Part shown: piece after piece, positions 1 to 7,915 of the stretch
Layout of the letters: each line of letters opens with the position of its first letter
Position numbering within the stretch: the first letter of the stretch is position 1
NCBI GenBank assembly: GCA_017413675.1
Contig: JAFPSR010000070.1
Location: 1-21,496, forward strand
DNA length: 21,496 bases
Origin: Clostridia bacterium
Lineage (GTDB): Bacteria; Bacillota_A; Clostridia; Christensenellales; UBA1750
Direction: 5' to 3'
Program-made: the position numbers and the translations under genes
The notes under the pieces: generated by a model
Told to the model about the DNA's origin: nothing
Database searches by the model: none
Seen by the model: only the letters and a program-made list of their open reading frames with translations

Positions 1-311
1 ACTATCTGGATATCTGCATTTATATTCCCCAGATCCTTCTGTTCTTTATTTCGCTAGGTATCTGCTTTGCCGGACTGAAAAACAAGGTGAGGACTTCCTA
101 TGTGGGATTTGCCTTCCTGTACCTGGTGGTCACTTATTCCGCATCCTGGATGCTGTCCGGCGGCCGATATCTGGCCTGCAATATTCCCTTGTTTATTATC
201 CTGGCAATGACAACCAGAACACGGTTCCGGCAGCTGTCGGTTATGCTGGTTTCTGCTTCGATGCTCGCGGTGTATACATTCCTGTTCGTCTGCAACTATC
301 CGGTGATGTAA
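1..311 (+). CDS. C-terminal part of a multi-pass membrane protein, possibly a PIG-V/GT39-like glycosyltransferase
   Basis: The open frame enters from the left edge (first full codon at position 3) and ends with TAA at 309-311, giving 102 visible residues. The fragment is strongly hydrophobic with three or four likely membrane segments joined by short basic loops such as GLKNKVR and TTRTRFRQ. A segment reading S-G-G-R-Y followed by a hydrophobic run with P-L-F-I-I-L-A resembles the late region of bacterial PIG-V-like and related polyprenol-dependent mannosyltransferases, where an Arg-Tyr pair precedes the last helices. That family call is inference from a short stretch; an O-antigen ligase-like or other polytopic protein is possible. 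Downstream, a 7-bp inverted repeat (331-337/354-360) lacks a good T-run, so termination here is uncertain. Confidence 0.45.
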   Translation, partial: YLDICIYIPQILLFFISLGICFAGLKNKVRTSYVGFAFLYLVVTYSASWMLSGGRYLACNIPLFIILAMTTRTRFRQLSVMLVSASMLAVYTFLFVCNYPVM

Positions 312-372
312 AACAACGGAAAGGATACGGAGAATCCATACAGAGAGAAAACGGGATTCTGCTTTGGTTCGG

Positions 373-402
373 TTGACATGATTTTTTATTCGGGTATATA
401 AT
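373..402 (+). promoter_or_regulatory. Sigma-A promoter of the tRNA-Leu gene
   Basis: A perfect -35 TTGACA (373-378) and a perfect -10 TATAAT (397-402) are separated by 18 bp. The mature tRNA 5' end (413) lies only 10 bases after the -10 box, so the transcript would have almost no leader before RNase P processing. Confidence 0.85.
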
Positions 403-412
403 ATCCGTAATT

Positions 413-498
413 GCCGAAGTGGTGGAATGGCAGACACAAGGGACTTAAAATCCCTCGCCCCTAAAAGCGTGTCGGTTCGAGTCCGACCTTCGGCACCA
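413..498 (+). tRNA. tRNA-Leu (anticodon UAA), CCA encoded
   Basis: The acceptor stem GCCGAAG (413-419) pairs with CTTCGGC (488-494), followed by discriminator A and an encoded CCA (496-498). The anticodon stem AGGGA/TCCCT encloses the loop CTTAAAA (444-450), giving anticodon TAA at 446-448. A long class II variable arm (about 456-470) and the T arm GTCGG-TTCGAGT-CCGAC (471-487) confirm a leucine tRNA. The gene stands alone, with its own promoter and terminator. Confidence 0.97.
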
Positions 499-500
499 AA

Positions 501-533
501 GAGCGGTGTGCATTACAGCGGCACCGCTTTTTG
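501..533 (+). terminator. Rho-independent terminator after tRNA-Leu
   Basis: The inverted repeat AGCGGTG (502-508) / CACCGCT (522-528), with a 13-base loop, runs into TTTTT (528-532) just after the tRNA CCA end. Confidence 0.8.
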
Positions 534-595
534 TATGGCAGGGAAACATAGACTATACCTAATGTGCATGTACCTGTATTTTTACATATGTATTC

Positions 596-624
596 TTGAC
601 ACAGTGCCGGTTTTTCCCTAGAAT
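596..624 (+). promoter_or_regulatory. Sigma-A promoter of the P-type ATPase gene
   Basis: TTGACA (596-601), a 17-bp spacer and TAGAAT (619-624) match the vegetative consensus at 11 of 12 positions. The predicted start near 631 leaves a leader of about 20 bases containing GAGGTG, which excludes a riboswitch in this leader. Confidence 0.8.
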
Positions 625-649
625 TTTTCCCGATGAGGTGATTATTCCA

Positions 650-3388
650 ATGTCTCAAACATATTTAAAAGAACCTGTCCAGGTACTTGCGGAACTGGAT
701 ACGACCGCACAGGGTTTATCCAGTACGGAAGCTGCCGAACGTCTGGCAAAAAACGGGAAAAATAAACTCCGCGAAGCCAAAAAAGACAGCCTGCTGAAGA
801 AATTCATTAAGCTCCTTCTGGATCCCATGATCCTGATGCTGCTGGCTGCTGCCGCGGTGCAGACCGTTGTCACCGTGATGAGCAATGACGGCGGGAAACT
901 GACTGCATCCGATTTTATTGATGAATATGTAATCCTGGCGGTTGTTTTCCTGAATGCCATCATGAGCCTGATTCAGGAAAGCAAGGCGGAATCTGCGGTA
1001 GCTGCCCTGATGGATATGACGGCCGAAACATCCCGGGCAATCCGGGACGGTGCGGTTACGATGGTCCGCAGTGAGGACCTGGTTGTCGGGGATGTGCTCG
1101 TGTTTGAAGCGGGGGATACGGTCCCCGCAGACTGCCGGATCCTGGAGTCCTACAGTATGAAGGCAGAGGAAGCCGCCCTGACCGGAGAAAGTGTCCCGGT
1201 CAATAAGATCGTGGATGCCCTGATGATGGAAAAGACCACGATCCCGCTGGGAGACCGGCGGAACATGCTGTATTCCGGATCTACCGTTGTATTCGGGAGA
1301 GGTAAGGCGGTGGTTACCGCTACCGGGTCTGATACGGAAATGGGAAGGATCGCGGATGCACTTTCCCTGGCCTCGGAAGACCAGGTACCGTTGCAGAAAA
1401 AGATGGCGGAACTGTCCACTTTCCTGACCAAGCTCGTCCTGATTATCTGTATGGTCGTCTTTGCGGTCGGGATTGCACAGACCATGATCCTGGGAGGCAA
1501 CGCATTCTCCTGGCCGTTGCTTGGGAAAACGGCGATCTCCAGCCTGGTAGCTGCCATTGCACTCGCCGTTGCCGCAATCCCTGAAGGATTGCCTGCCGTT
1601 GTCACCATCGTCCTTTCCATCGGTGTTACGGACATGGCAAAACGCAAAGCCCTCATGCGCAAGCTTTCCGCAGTGGAAACCCTCGGGTGCACCCAGATTA
1701 TCTGTACGGATAAGACCGGTACGCTGACGCAGAACAAGATGACGGTGGTGGAGGAATATACCGAGGATCCCAAACTGCTTGCCACCGCGATGGCCCTGTG
1801 TTCGGATGCTACGCTCAAAGAAGGGGCGAAGGAGTCCGACGGCGAACCTACGGAAGCGGCGCTGGTCAATTATGCAGCCAAAATCGGTCTGCCCAAATAT
1901 ACGCTGGAAAAGGAGCAGCCCCGTGTGGCGGAAGCCCCGTTTGATTCCATGCGCAAAATGATGTCTACTGTCCACCAGACCGGAGACGGCGTCATTCAAT
2001 ATACCAAGGGCGCTGTCGACTGTATCCTGGAGCGCTGCACCCATATCTGGAAGAACGGAACCATGGTCTGGATGACCAATGAGATCCGGGAAGAAATCCA
2101 GAAGATCAATAAGTCCTATGCGGATCAGGCACTCCGGGTACTGGCCGCGGCATTCCGGAGATACGATGTCATTCCGAACTCCGAAGAACCGGCATATCTG
2201 GAACATGACCTCGTATTTGTCGGCCTGTACGGGATGATTGACCCATGCCGCGAGGAAGTGTTTGATGCCATTAATATGTGCCGTATGGCAGGAATCCGTC
2301 CCATTATGATTACAGGGGACCACAAGGATACGGCGGTTGCCATCGGACGGCAGCTCAAAATTCTGGAAAATGAAGATGAGGCCATTGTCGGTGCCGAACT
2401 GGACCAGTATAGTGATGAGGAACTGATCGATATCGTTCCCAGATATTCCATATATGCCCGCGTGCAGCCGGATCATAAAATGCGGATTGTCAATGCCTGG
2501 AGGGCCCGCGGCATGGTTACGGCTATGACGGGTGACGGGGTAAACGATGCCCCGTCCATCAAAGCGGCGGATATCGGGATCGGTATGGGCATTACGGGAA
2601 CGTCGGTTACCAAAGGCGCATCCGATATGGTCCTTGCCGATGACAATTTTGCCACGATTGTCAAGGCTGTGGAAGCAGGACGGAAGATTTACGATAATAT
2701 CTGCAAGGTCCTGCAGTTCCAGCTTTCCACCAATATGGCCGAAGTCCTCATCGTTTTCTTTGCCTCGATTCTGAACTTCCGGATTCTGTCCCCGGTTCAC
2801 CTTCTGTGGATCAATATGGTTACGGATACGCTGCCCGGATTGGCACTGGGCATGGAAAAACCGGAAGGCGACCTGATGCGCCGGCATCCCCGGGAAGCAA
2901 CCGAAGGGATCTTCGACCACGGGGCAGGGATCGGAATGGTCTGGCAGGGATTCTATCTGGCCATGATCGAGATCGCCGCCTATTATATCGGCTACCGGAT
3001 TACCAACGGTTCCTTCGACGGGATTTTCAACGGTGGCATGGCCGGGAATGCCGGTATGACCATGGCGTTCCTTACGGTCAGTTTCGGGGAAATGATGTGT
3101 GCCGTGAACATGCGTTCCCGGTTCGGATCCCTTTTCTCCGGGAATATGCTCAAAAACCCGAACTGGTGGCTGGCAGGGGCTTTTGCGGTTACGATGCTTC
3201 TCACGCTCGCAACGGTCTATATCCCCGGTCTTTCGAAACTGCTTGGGATCACGACAGGTGAGTACAGGAACCTGGAAGTCCTGATTTCCTTCGGATTGGC
3301 TCTGACGACGGTCCCCGTGTTTGAACTGGGGAAAGCAATCCACCGGGCGTCGGAGAACCGGCAGATTCGGAAAAACAAAAGACACTGA
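650..3388 (+). CDS. Calcium-transporting P-type ATPase (type IIA/SERCA-like)
   Basis: This 912-residue membrane pump should use ATP to export cations, most likely Ca2+, from the cytoplasm. The ATG at 650 is chosen because GAGGTG lies 9 bases upstream; an in-frame extension to 596 would begin inside the promoter. Family landmarks are all present: the actuator motif TGES (178-181), phosphorylated Asp in DKTGTLT (D354), a KGA nucleotide-site motif (K453) and the hinge motif GDGVNDAP (628-635). Ca2+-liganding positions known from SERCA appear conserved: E312 in the M4 PEGLP motif, N695 and E698 in M5, N722/T725/D726 in M6, and possibly E814 in M8. That suggests two ion sites rather than the single site of Listeria LMCA1. 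About ten transmembrane segments are expected. The gene is monocistronic, between its own promoter and a possible terminator. Another divalent cation cannot be excluded. Confidence 0.93.
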   Translation: MSQTYLKEPVQVLAELDTTAQGLSSTEAAERLAKNGKNKLREAKKDSLLKKFIKLLLDPMILMLLAAAAVQTVVTVMSNDGGKLTASDFIDEYVILAVVFLNAIMSLIQESKAESAVAALMDMTAETSRAIRDGAVTMVRSEDLVVGDVLVFEAGDTVPADCRILESYSMKAEEAALTGESVPVNKIVDALMMEKTTIPLGDRRNMLYSGSTVVFGRGKAVVTATGSDTEMGRIADALSLASEDQVPLQKKMAELSTFLTKLVLIICMVVFAVGIAQTMILGGNAFSWPLLGKTAISSLVAAIALAVAAIPEGLPAVVTIVLSIGVTDMAKRKALMRKLSAVETLGCTQIICTDKTGTLTQNKMTVVEEYTEDPKLLATAMALCSDATLKEGAKESDGEPTEAALVNYAAKIGLPKYTLEKEQPRVAEAPFDSMRKMMSTVHQTGDGVIQYTKGAVDCILERCTHIWKNGTMVWMTNEIREEIQKINKSYADQALRVLAAAFRRYDVIPNSEEPAYLEHDLVFVGLYGMIDPCREEVFDAINMCRMAGIRPIMITGDHKDTAVAIGRQLKILENEDEAIVGAELDQYSDEELIDIVPRYSIYARVQPDHKMRIVNAWRARGMVTAMTGDGVNDAPSIKAADIGIGMGITGTSVTKGASDMVLADDNFATIVKAVEAGRKIYDNICKVLQFQLSTNMAEVLIVFFASILNFRILSPVHLLWINMVTDTLPGLALGMEKPEGDLMRRHPREATEGIFDHGAGIGMVWQGFYLAMIEIAAYYIGYRITNGSFDGIFNGGMAGNAGMTMAFLTVSFGEMMCAVNMRSRFGSLFSGNMLKNPNWWLAGAFAVTMLLTLATVYIPGLSKLLGITTGEYRNLEVLISFGLALTTVPVFELGKAIHRASENRQIRKNKRH

Positions 3389-3397
3389 GTAAGAATT

Positions 3398-3434
3398 TAG
3401 GCGATGTACGTTTTGACGGTGTCGCCTATCTTTC
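3398..3434 (+). terminator. Possible terminator after the P-type ATPase gene
   Basis: The inverted repeat TAGGCGA (3398-3404) / TCGCCTA (3422-3428) has a 17-base loop and is followed by the imperfect T-rich run TCTTTCT. It sits 10 bases after the stop codon, which supports a terminator, but the tail is weak. Confidence 0.45.
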
Positions 3435-3501
3435 TGCCTGGATCCCGGTTGAAACAGGCCGGGGAAACAGGATTTCAATTATGATGAAATAATAATAATC
3501 C

Positions 3502-3531
3502 GGGAACTAAATAACTTTCGGATTCGTCTAA
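3502..3531 (+). promoter_or_regulatory. Candidate ECF-sigma promoter of the lipoprotein pair
   Basis: GGGAAC (3502-3507) is followed after 17 bases by CGTCTAA (3525-3531). This matches the bipartite AAC-N16/17-CGTC layout known for Bacillus ECF sigma factors such as SigX and SigM. I see no equally good TTGACA/TATAAT pair in 3429-3548. The predicted start near 3536 is some 25 bases before the ATG at 3562. Confidence is limited because the elements are short and no ECF sigma gene lies in the window. Confidence 0.5.
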
Positions 3532-3561
3532 TGGATATAACATACGACGGAGGTAGTACAC

Positions 3562-4533
3562 ATGCGGAACAATTGGAAACGATTTGCGGCATGTCTTCTC
3601 ATTTTTGTTCTTTCTCTTCTGTCCCTGACCGGCTGTCAGTTGGCTTCCGGCGGGGCGGACCCCACCCAGAACCCGGCGACACAGGCCCCGGCGCCTACGG
3701 AAGCCCCTACTCCGGAACCGGATGATGCGTTTGTCTTTACCCGGGAGAATTTCCCGCGGATGGACGGCTCCACCTCCATGGTCCCGATGGCAGAAGCAGT
3801 GGCCAGCGTCCTGCTCGGGGAATCCAGGGAAGCGGTTGCGGATCTGGTTCACTTCAACCGGACCACGCAGTCTTTCCGGAACCTGATGAACGGACTGTGT
3901 GATATTCTGCTGGTCGGGGAACCGAATCCTTCCGTGTTCGATGAAATGAAGGAAGCCGGTTTTGAGTACGATATGGAAGAAGTGGCCAATGAAGCACTGA
4001 TTTTCGTGGTTAACAAGGATAATCCTATCAACAATCTGACCACGGAACAGATCCGGGGCATTTATTCCGGGAAAATCACCAACTGGAAGGAAGTCGGGGG
4101 AAATGATGCCCCGATCCAGGCATTCCAGCGGAATACAGGGGCCGGTTCCCAGGCATTGATGGAAAAACTGGTGATGAAGGATCTGGAAATGGCAAAGGCT
4201 CCGGAAGAGTATGTAATCACCAGTATGGGGGAACTGATGGAAGCCGTGAAGAATTATGATAACCAGGCTGATGCCATCGGGTATTCCGTATACTACTATG
4301 CCAACGATATGAAGATGGCCGACGGACTGAAGATCATTTCCGTGGATGGTGTGGAACCTTCCGATGAAACCATCCGGTCCGGAAAGTATCCCCATACCAA
4401 TGCCTACTACTGCGTAATCCCCAAAAAGGCGGCCAAAGACGATCCCAACCGGATCCTGTATGACTGGATTGTAAGTCCGGACGGGCAGAAACTGGTGGCC
4501 GGCGAGGGATATGTTTCAATAATGGATAAATAA
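3562..4533 (+). CDS. PstS-like phosphate/anion-binding lipoprotein
   Basis: This 323-residue protein has a type II signal peptide with lipobox LTGC (lipidated Cys25), then a Thr/Pro/Glu-rich linker to about residue 54, then a periplasmic-binding-protein type 2 domain. The ATG is fixed by GGAGG at 3549-3553. Ligand-loop motifs resemble PstS: DGSTSM (68-73) and R190-N-T-G-A-G-S196, where PstS proteins bind phosphate through Ser/Thr hydroxyls and an Arg. The segment between them (LTTEQIRGIYSGKITNW) is a PstS family hallmark. No pstCAB permease or phoU gene is adjacent. The next gene, 35 bases on, encodes another lipoprotein in the same transcript, so this may be a solitary binding or sensing protein rather than part of a local ABC transporter. 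Phosphate as ligand is family knowledge, not shown here. Confidence 0.8.
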   Translation: MRNNWKRFAACLLIFVLSLLSLTGCQLASGGADPTQNPATQAPAPTEAPTPEPDDAFVFTRENFPRMDGSTSMVPMAEAVASVLLGESREAVADLVHFNRTTQSFRNLMNGLCDILLVGEPNPSVFDEMKEAGFEYDMEEVANEALIFVVNKDNPINNLTTEQIRGIYSGKITNWKEVGGNDAPIQAFQRNTGAGSQALMEKLVMKDLEMAKAPEEYVITSMGELMEAVKNYDNQADAIGYSVYYYANDMKMADGLKIISVDGVEPSDETIRSGKYPHTNAYYCVIPKKAAKDDPNRILYDWIVSPDGQKLVAGEGYVSIMDK

Positions 4534-4568
4534 ACACCATGGGTCTCATTGAAAGGCGGAAAGAATTT

Positions 4569-6212
4569 ATGAAACGGCTGCTTGCCATTTGCCTTCTGAC
4601 AGCAATGCTTTTCACCGTAACCGGCTGCAGTCTTGTACAGCCTTATCTGTCCCCCAAAACGGAGGCTTCTCCGATGCCGACAGAGGCTCCGCAGGCGACA
4701 CCCGGGCCTACGCCGGTGAACAGCAGCATGACAGACAGCGGCATCAAAATCCGGGTAGATTACTCCCAATACCAGCCGAAGGAGCAGGTGGAAGGGAAAT
4801 ATACCCGTCTGACGGAAGAATGGATTCAGGATCTGAAGCCGATTGCCGGACGGAAGGGAATCTATCCTTATATCGGAAGCCCTTTGTACATCAATGGGGC
4901 TGATGGGTTTACCTGGATCCAGGGGTATACGTACGGATTTGTGGATGATCAGGGATGTATCATTGCCGATCCTACCTATATCGATGTCTATATCCCGGGA
5001 TACTGGGATCCGGAAGCCGAGATGGTAAAAAGCCTTCCGTTTTATGTCATGGGGAGGGCCGGTTCCGTATCCGAGGACGGTTATTTCGGCAGTGAAACCT
5101 ATGCAGTTGCTACAATGGACGGTCGTTTTGTAACGGATTGCAAATACCGTATGGTCAGTGCCGGAGATTACGGACTCTGCCTGCGGGAAGATTACGGATC
5201 CACAGAATTCCTCCTGATTGATAAAGAGGGAAATACGATTCTAGCGGAAAAAGATCTGGAATTCCTTTCGGATTTTCATGGGGATTACTTTGATATGGAA
5301 TACGGGGAGGGACTGTTCTCTATCCGTATGGGCAATGATTCCGCCTACTTTATGAATCTTGAAGGGAAGCTTGTTCTGGGACCGTATGAAGCTGCAACCC
5401 CCTTCGCCTGCGGCCGTGCCTGCATCCGGCAGGGGGATTACTGGGGCGTGATCGACCGGAGCGGGAACTGGATCATTGAACCGGATACTTATACCGATAC
5501 AATGGGATACCGGGGCAATTATATGAATGCCAGCTATCGGGATGCAGAAGGAGATTTCCACAGTGTCATCCTGGACAGGGACGGAAAACGTATACAGGAT
5601 GAAAAAGGCGCAGTGTTTATGTCCGATGACAACGGACTGCATTACGCGTACAAATATGCAGACGGAGCCAGCAGTGAAGATATCTATGTGTATGATGAAA
5701 ACTGGAAGCTTCTGCAGGTTTACCAAGGGTACAATATGTATGGCAATCTTGGGATCCTCACAAAAGGGGATGCCGAGAAAGAAGGTTGGGAACTCATCAG
5801 TATCGCAACCGGAGCTACCCTGAAACTGAAACGCCATCAGTTCTTTTACGGGACAGGGCCAAGCTCGGAAGGTTATTATGAAAACAACCATTTCCTGGTT
5901 GTCTATAACCAAGGGGAGGAAAACCATCAGTACCTGTATGATCCGGAAACCCTGGAGCTTTTGGAGGAGAAGTACGGTACATACCGGGAAATCGAAGATG
6001 AATCCACCGGAGAAGTATATCTGGTTTATACTTCCTCGGCGAAAATATCGACCCTCATGACACTGGAGCGGGAAGTCATCGGTACCTATCGGGGAGAGAT
6101 CCGGATTTACAATGGCCAGGTGCTGATTCTGAATGACCAGTGTGTCCGTTATCGGACGATGTCCGGGGAGGAATGGTTCTGCCTGCCTCTGACCAATAAC
6201 TACGATGATTGA
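4569..6212 (+). CDS. Large lipoprotein with WG-repeat-like (beta-propeller-like) domain
   Basis: This 547-residue protein begins with a lipoprotein signal peptide (lipobox VTGC, Cys20) and a Thr/Pro linker to about residue 50. The rest is rich in Tyr, Gly, Trp and Asp and carries recurring units of the WG/KWG-repeat type, such as YGFVDDQG, YWGVIDRSGNWI, and degenerate versions FLLIDKEGN, YFMNLEGKL and VILDRDGKR. Such repeats are thought to fold as extracytoplasmic beta-propellers, generally of unknown function. I choose ATG 4569 because the signal peptide starts there and GGCGGAAAG precedes it; the in-frame ATG at 4539 has no ribosome binding site and would add ten charged residues before the signal. 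It is the second gene of the PstS-like unit and is followed by a strong terminator. The exact function is unknown. Confidence 0.7.
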   Translation: MKRLLAICLLTAMLFTVTGCSLVQPYLSPKTEASPMPTEAPQATPGPTPVNSSMTDSGIKIRVDYSQYQPKEQVEGKYTRLTEEWIQDLKPIAGRKGIYPYIGSPLYINGADGFTWIQGYTYGFVDDQGCIIADPTYIDVYIPGYWDPEAEMVKSLPFYVMGRAGSVSEDGYFGSETYAVATMDGRFVTDCKYRMVSAGDYGLCLREDYGSTEFLLIDKEGNTILAEKDLEFLSDFHGDYFDMEYGEGLFSIRMGNDSAYFMNLEGKLVLGPYEAATPFACGRACIRQGDYWGVIDRSGNWIIEPDTYTDTMGYRGNYMNASYRDAEGDFHSVILDRDGKRIQDEKGAVFMSDDNGLHYAYKYADGASSEDIYVYDENWKLLQVYQGYNMYGNLGILTKGDAEKEGWELISIATGATLKLKRHQFFYGTGPSSEGYYENNHFLVVYNQGEENHQYLYDPETLELLEEKYGTYREIEDESTGEVYLVYTSSAKISTLMTLEREVIGTYRGEIRIYNGQVLILNDQCVRYRTMSGEEWFCLPLTNNYDD

Positions 6213-6223
6213 CAAGAAAACAG

Positions 6224-6263
6224 AAAAAAATTCCTGCAGAGACGAATCTGCAGGAATTTTTTT
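6224..6263. terminator. Strong, possibly bidirectional terminator after the lipoprotein pair
   Basis: A perfect 10-bp stem TTCCTGCAGA (6231-6240) / TCTGCAGGAA (6247-6256) has a 6-base loop, a 7-base A run before it and a 7-base T run after it (6257-6263). It ends the plus-strand lipoprotein operon. Confidence 0.93.
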
Positions 6264-6284
6264 CTGTATATGCGGGAAAAACCG

Positions 6285-6293
6285 TGAGATAAT
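6285..6293 (+). promoter_or_regulatory. Possible extended -10 promoter of the ADP-ribosylglycohydrolase gene
   Basis: TGAGATAAT (6285-6293) fits the TGn-TATAAT extended -10 form with one mismatch. No clear -35 box stands 17 bp upstream (TGTATA at 6265-6270). It lies between a strong terminator and the next gene, where a promoter is required. Confidence 0.4.
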
Positions 6294-6338
6294 GGAATCA
6301 AGGGAAGAACCCCGAGAAGATATGCGGAGGTGTTTGAC

Positions 6339-7784
6339 ATGACAATTCCCATGAAACTGAACCGAAACGAAATTACGGATAAAATACTGGGATGCTGGAT
6401 CGGCAAGAACATCGGAGGAACGATGGGGACACCCTTTGAAGGGGCCCAGCAGCTCAATGATATCCACGGGTTCAATTCCCCGAAAGGAGAACCCCTGCCC
6501 AATGATGATCTGGATCTGCAGCTAGTATGGCTCCGGGCAATGCAGGATGTCGGGCCCAAAGTGCTGTCTGCGAATATCCTGGCGGATTACTGGCTGACGG
6601 CGGTCACACCGCACTGGAATGAATACGGGATCGGCAAATGCAACCTGGAGATGGGTCTGCTCCCACCGTTGTCCGGGGAATTCCGCAATGACTGGAAACA
6701 TTCCAACGGGGCATGGATCCGCTCTGAGATCTGGGCTTGTCTGGCTCCCGGCCTTCCGGATATTGCAGTAAAGTACGCGATTATGGATGCGTCCATAGAC
6801 CATGGATTGGCCGAGGGGACTTATGCGGAGATGTTTACCGCATCCCTGGAAAGTATGGCATTCTTTGAATCGGATATCCGTAGGCTGATTGAAAAAGCGC
6901 TGACCTTTATTCCGGCAGATTGCCGTGTAGCCCGCAGTATACGAATTGTCCTGAACGGATATGATGCAGGGACACCCTGGAAACAGGTCCGGGAAGCTAT
7001 CCTGGATGACAGCAGGGATCTGGGGTGGTTCCAGGCTCCGGGAAACATCGCCTTTACCGTACTGGGCCTCCTGTACGGGGAAGGGGATTTCAAGAAGACA
7101 CTGATTACGGCAATTGACTGCGGGGATGATACGGACTGCACAGGGGCAACCGCCGGTGCCCTGCTGGGGATTATCCTGGGAGCGAAGGGGATTCCCGAAG
7201 ACTGGAAGGAATATATCGGGGATAAGATCGTCCCGATTTGTATCAGTGCCTCTTACCGGGATTATGCCCCTAAAACCTGTACGGCCCTGACGCAGGCGGT
7301 ACTGGATACCATGCCGGATGTACTGAAAGCATACGGGATCAGTCTGGATCTTTCAGAGGAAGCAACTGAGGCGGAAAAAGCAATTGCGGCAGACCTGATT
7401 CCGGGTTATGTGCAGGATGTTTTTGGGAGGAGTCCATGGTCTTTTGAAGTTCCAGCTACTGTTCATACAAAGGCGGTTGTGGAATATGACAGGGAACCGG
7501 TTGTCCGTCCTGGAGAGGATTTTGTGATCACAGTCACACTGGAAAATGCACGCCGCAATCCGTATCACTATGAAGTGAATGCAGCCCTGCCGGAGGGATG
7601 GAGCGCGGATTATCCGCATACCCAGTACATTGAGCACCGCACCATGATCAACAATGCACGCAGCCAGTGGAAAATGACCGTGCATGTCGGGGAAACGGTT
7701 GGAGCAGTAAACAGGATCCAGGTTTCGTTTTCTCCCAAAGGCCATGTATACCCGGTTATGATCCCGATTGTTCTGTTGGGATAG
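6339..7784 (+). CDS. ADP-ribosylglycohydrolase-fold protein with C-terminal beta-sandwich domain
   Basis: This 481-residue cytoplasmic protein has no signal peptide. Residues about 10-350 form the all-helical ADP-ribosylglycohydrolase (DraG/ARH, PF03747) domain. The N-terminal ILGCWIGKNIGGTMG-type motif is present, with one metal-ligand cluster at N55-D-D-L-D59 and the C-terminal cluster G262-D-D-T-D-C-T-G269, matching the paired Asp clusters that hold two Mg2+ or Mn2+ ions in the family. Residues about 375-481 look like an Ig/NEW3-type beta-sandwich (alternating hydrophobic strands, RPGEDFVITVTLEN). Start ATG 6339 is set by GGAGG 8 bases upstream; GTG 6330 overlaps that site. Neighbours include a GH127 enzyme, and family members of this type occur beside carbohydrate genes, so the true substrate may be a ribosyl or arabinosyl compound rather than ADP-ribosylated protein. 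That is inference. Confidence 0.8.
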   Translation: MTIPMKLNRNEITDKILGCWIGKNIGGTMGTPFEGAQQLNDIHGFNSPKGEPLPNDDLDLQLVWLRAMQDVGPKVLSANILADYWLTAVTPHWNEYGIGKCNLEMGLLPPLSGEFRNDWKHSNGAWIRSEIWACLAPGLPDIAVKYAIMDASIDHGLAEGTYAEMFTASLESMAFFESDIRRLIEKALTFIPADCRVARSIRIVLNGYDAGTPWKQVREAILDDSRDLGWFQAPGNIAFTVLGLLYGEGDFKKTLITAIDCGDDTDCTGATAGALLGIILGAKGIPEDWKEYIGDKIVPICISASYRDYAPKTCTALTQAVLDTMPDVLKAYGISLDLSEEATEAEKAIAADLIPGYVQDVFGRSPWSFEVPATVHTKAVVEYDREPVVRPGEDFVITVTLENARRNPYHYEVNAALPEGWSADYPHTQYIEHRTMINNARSQWKMTVHVGETVGAVNRIQVSFSPKGHVYPVMIPIVLLG

Positions 7785-7793
7785 GTTGAGTTC

Positions 7794-7831
7794 CCGGCAG
7801 ACCGGTTACGGTCTGCCGGCCCTTTTTTTTT
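7794..7831 (+). terminator. Rho-independent terminator after the glycohydrolase gene
   Basis: A perfect 11-bp stem CCGGCAGACCG (7794-7804) / CGGTCTGCCGG (7809-7819) with loop GTTA runs into a 9-base T run (7823-7831). It separates this gene from the GH127 gene transcriptionally. Confidence 0.95.
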
Positions 7832-7847
7832 CTTCCGGTGCACCGGA

Positions 7848-7876
7848 TTGACAGGGTATAGGGAAGATCTTATCAT
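7848..7876 (+). promoter_or_regulatory. Sigma-A promoter of the GH127 gene
   Basis: TTGACA (7848-7853) and TATCAT (7871-7876) are separated by exactly 17 bp, matching consensus at 11 of 12 positions. It lies between the preceding terminator and the ribosome binding site GGAGGG (7905-7910). No clear operator repeat is visible, although 7837-7846 (GGTGCACCGG) contains the small palindrome GGTGCACC just upstream of the -35 box. Confidence 0.75.
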
Positions 7877-7915
7877 GCAAAGTAGAAATGAATCCGTCAG
7901 ATTTGGAGGGATAGT

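Noticed and set aside
54..437. A 127-codon minus-strand frame over the partial membrane gene and into the tRNA
   Set aside because: It overlaps the tRNA gene and its promoter, has shadow-type composition, and the plus-strand hydrophobic frame is the better explanation.
602..649. A metal-sensing riboswitch (yybP-ykoY type) in the leader of the Ca2+ ATPase gene
   Set aside because: The predicted leader is only about 20 bases, too short for any known riboswitch.
716..3478. A 920-codon open frame on the minus strand opposite the P-type ATPase gene
   Set aside because: It is rich in His, Gly, Arg, Asp and Pro with no recognisable domain, and it is the shadow of a codon-biased real gene. It lacks a ribosome binding site and membrane or enzyme motifs.
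4539..4568. Upstream ATG start for the WG-repeat lipoprotein
   Set aside because: There is no ribosome binding site before it, and it would place charged residues ahead of a normal lipoprotein signal peptide that begins at 4569.
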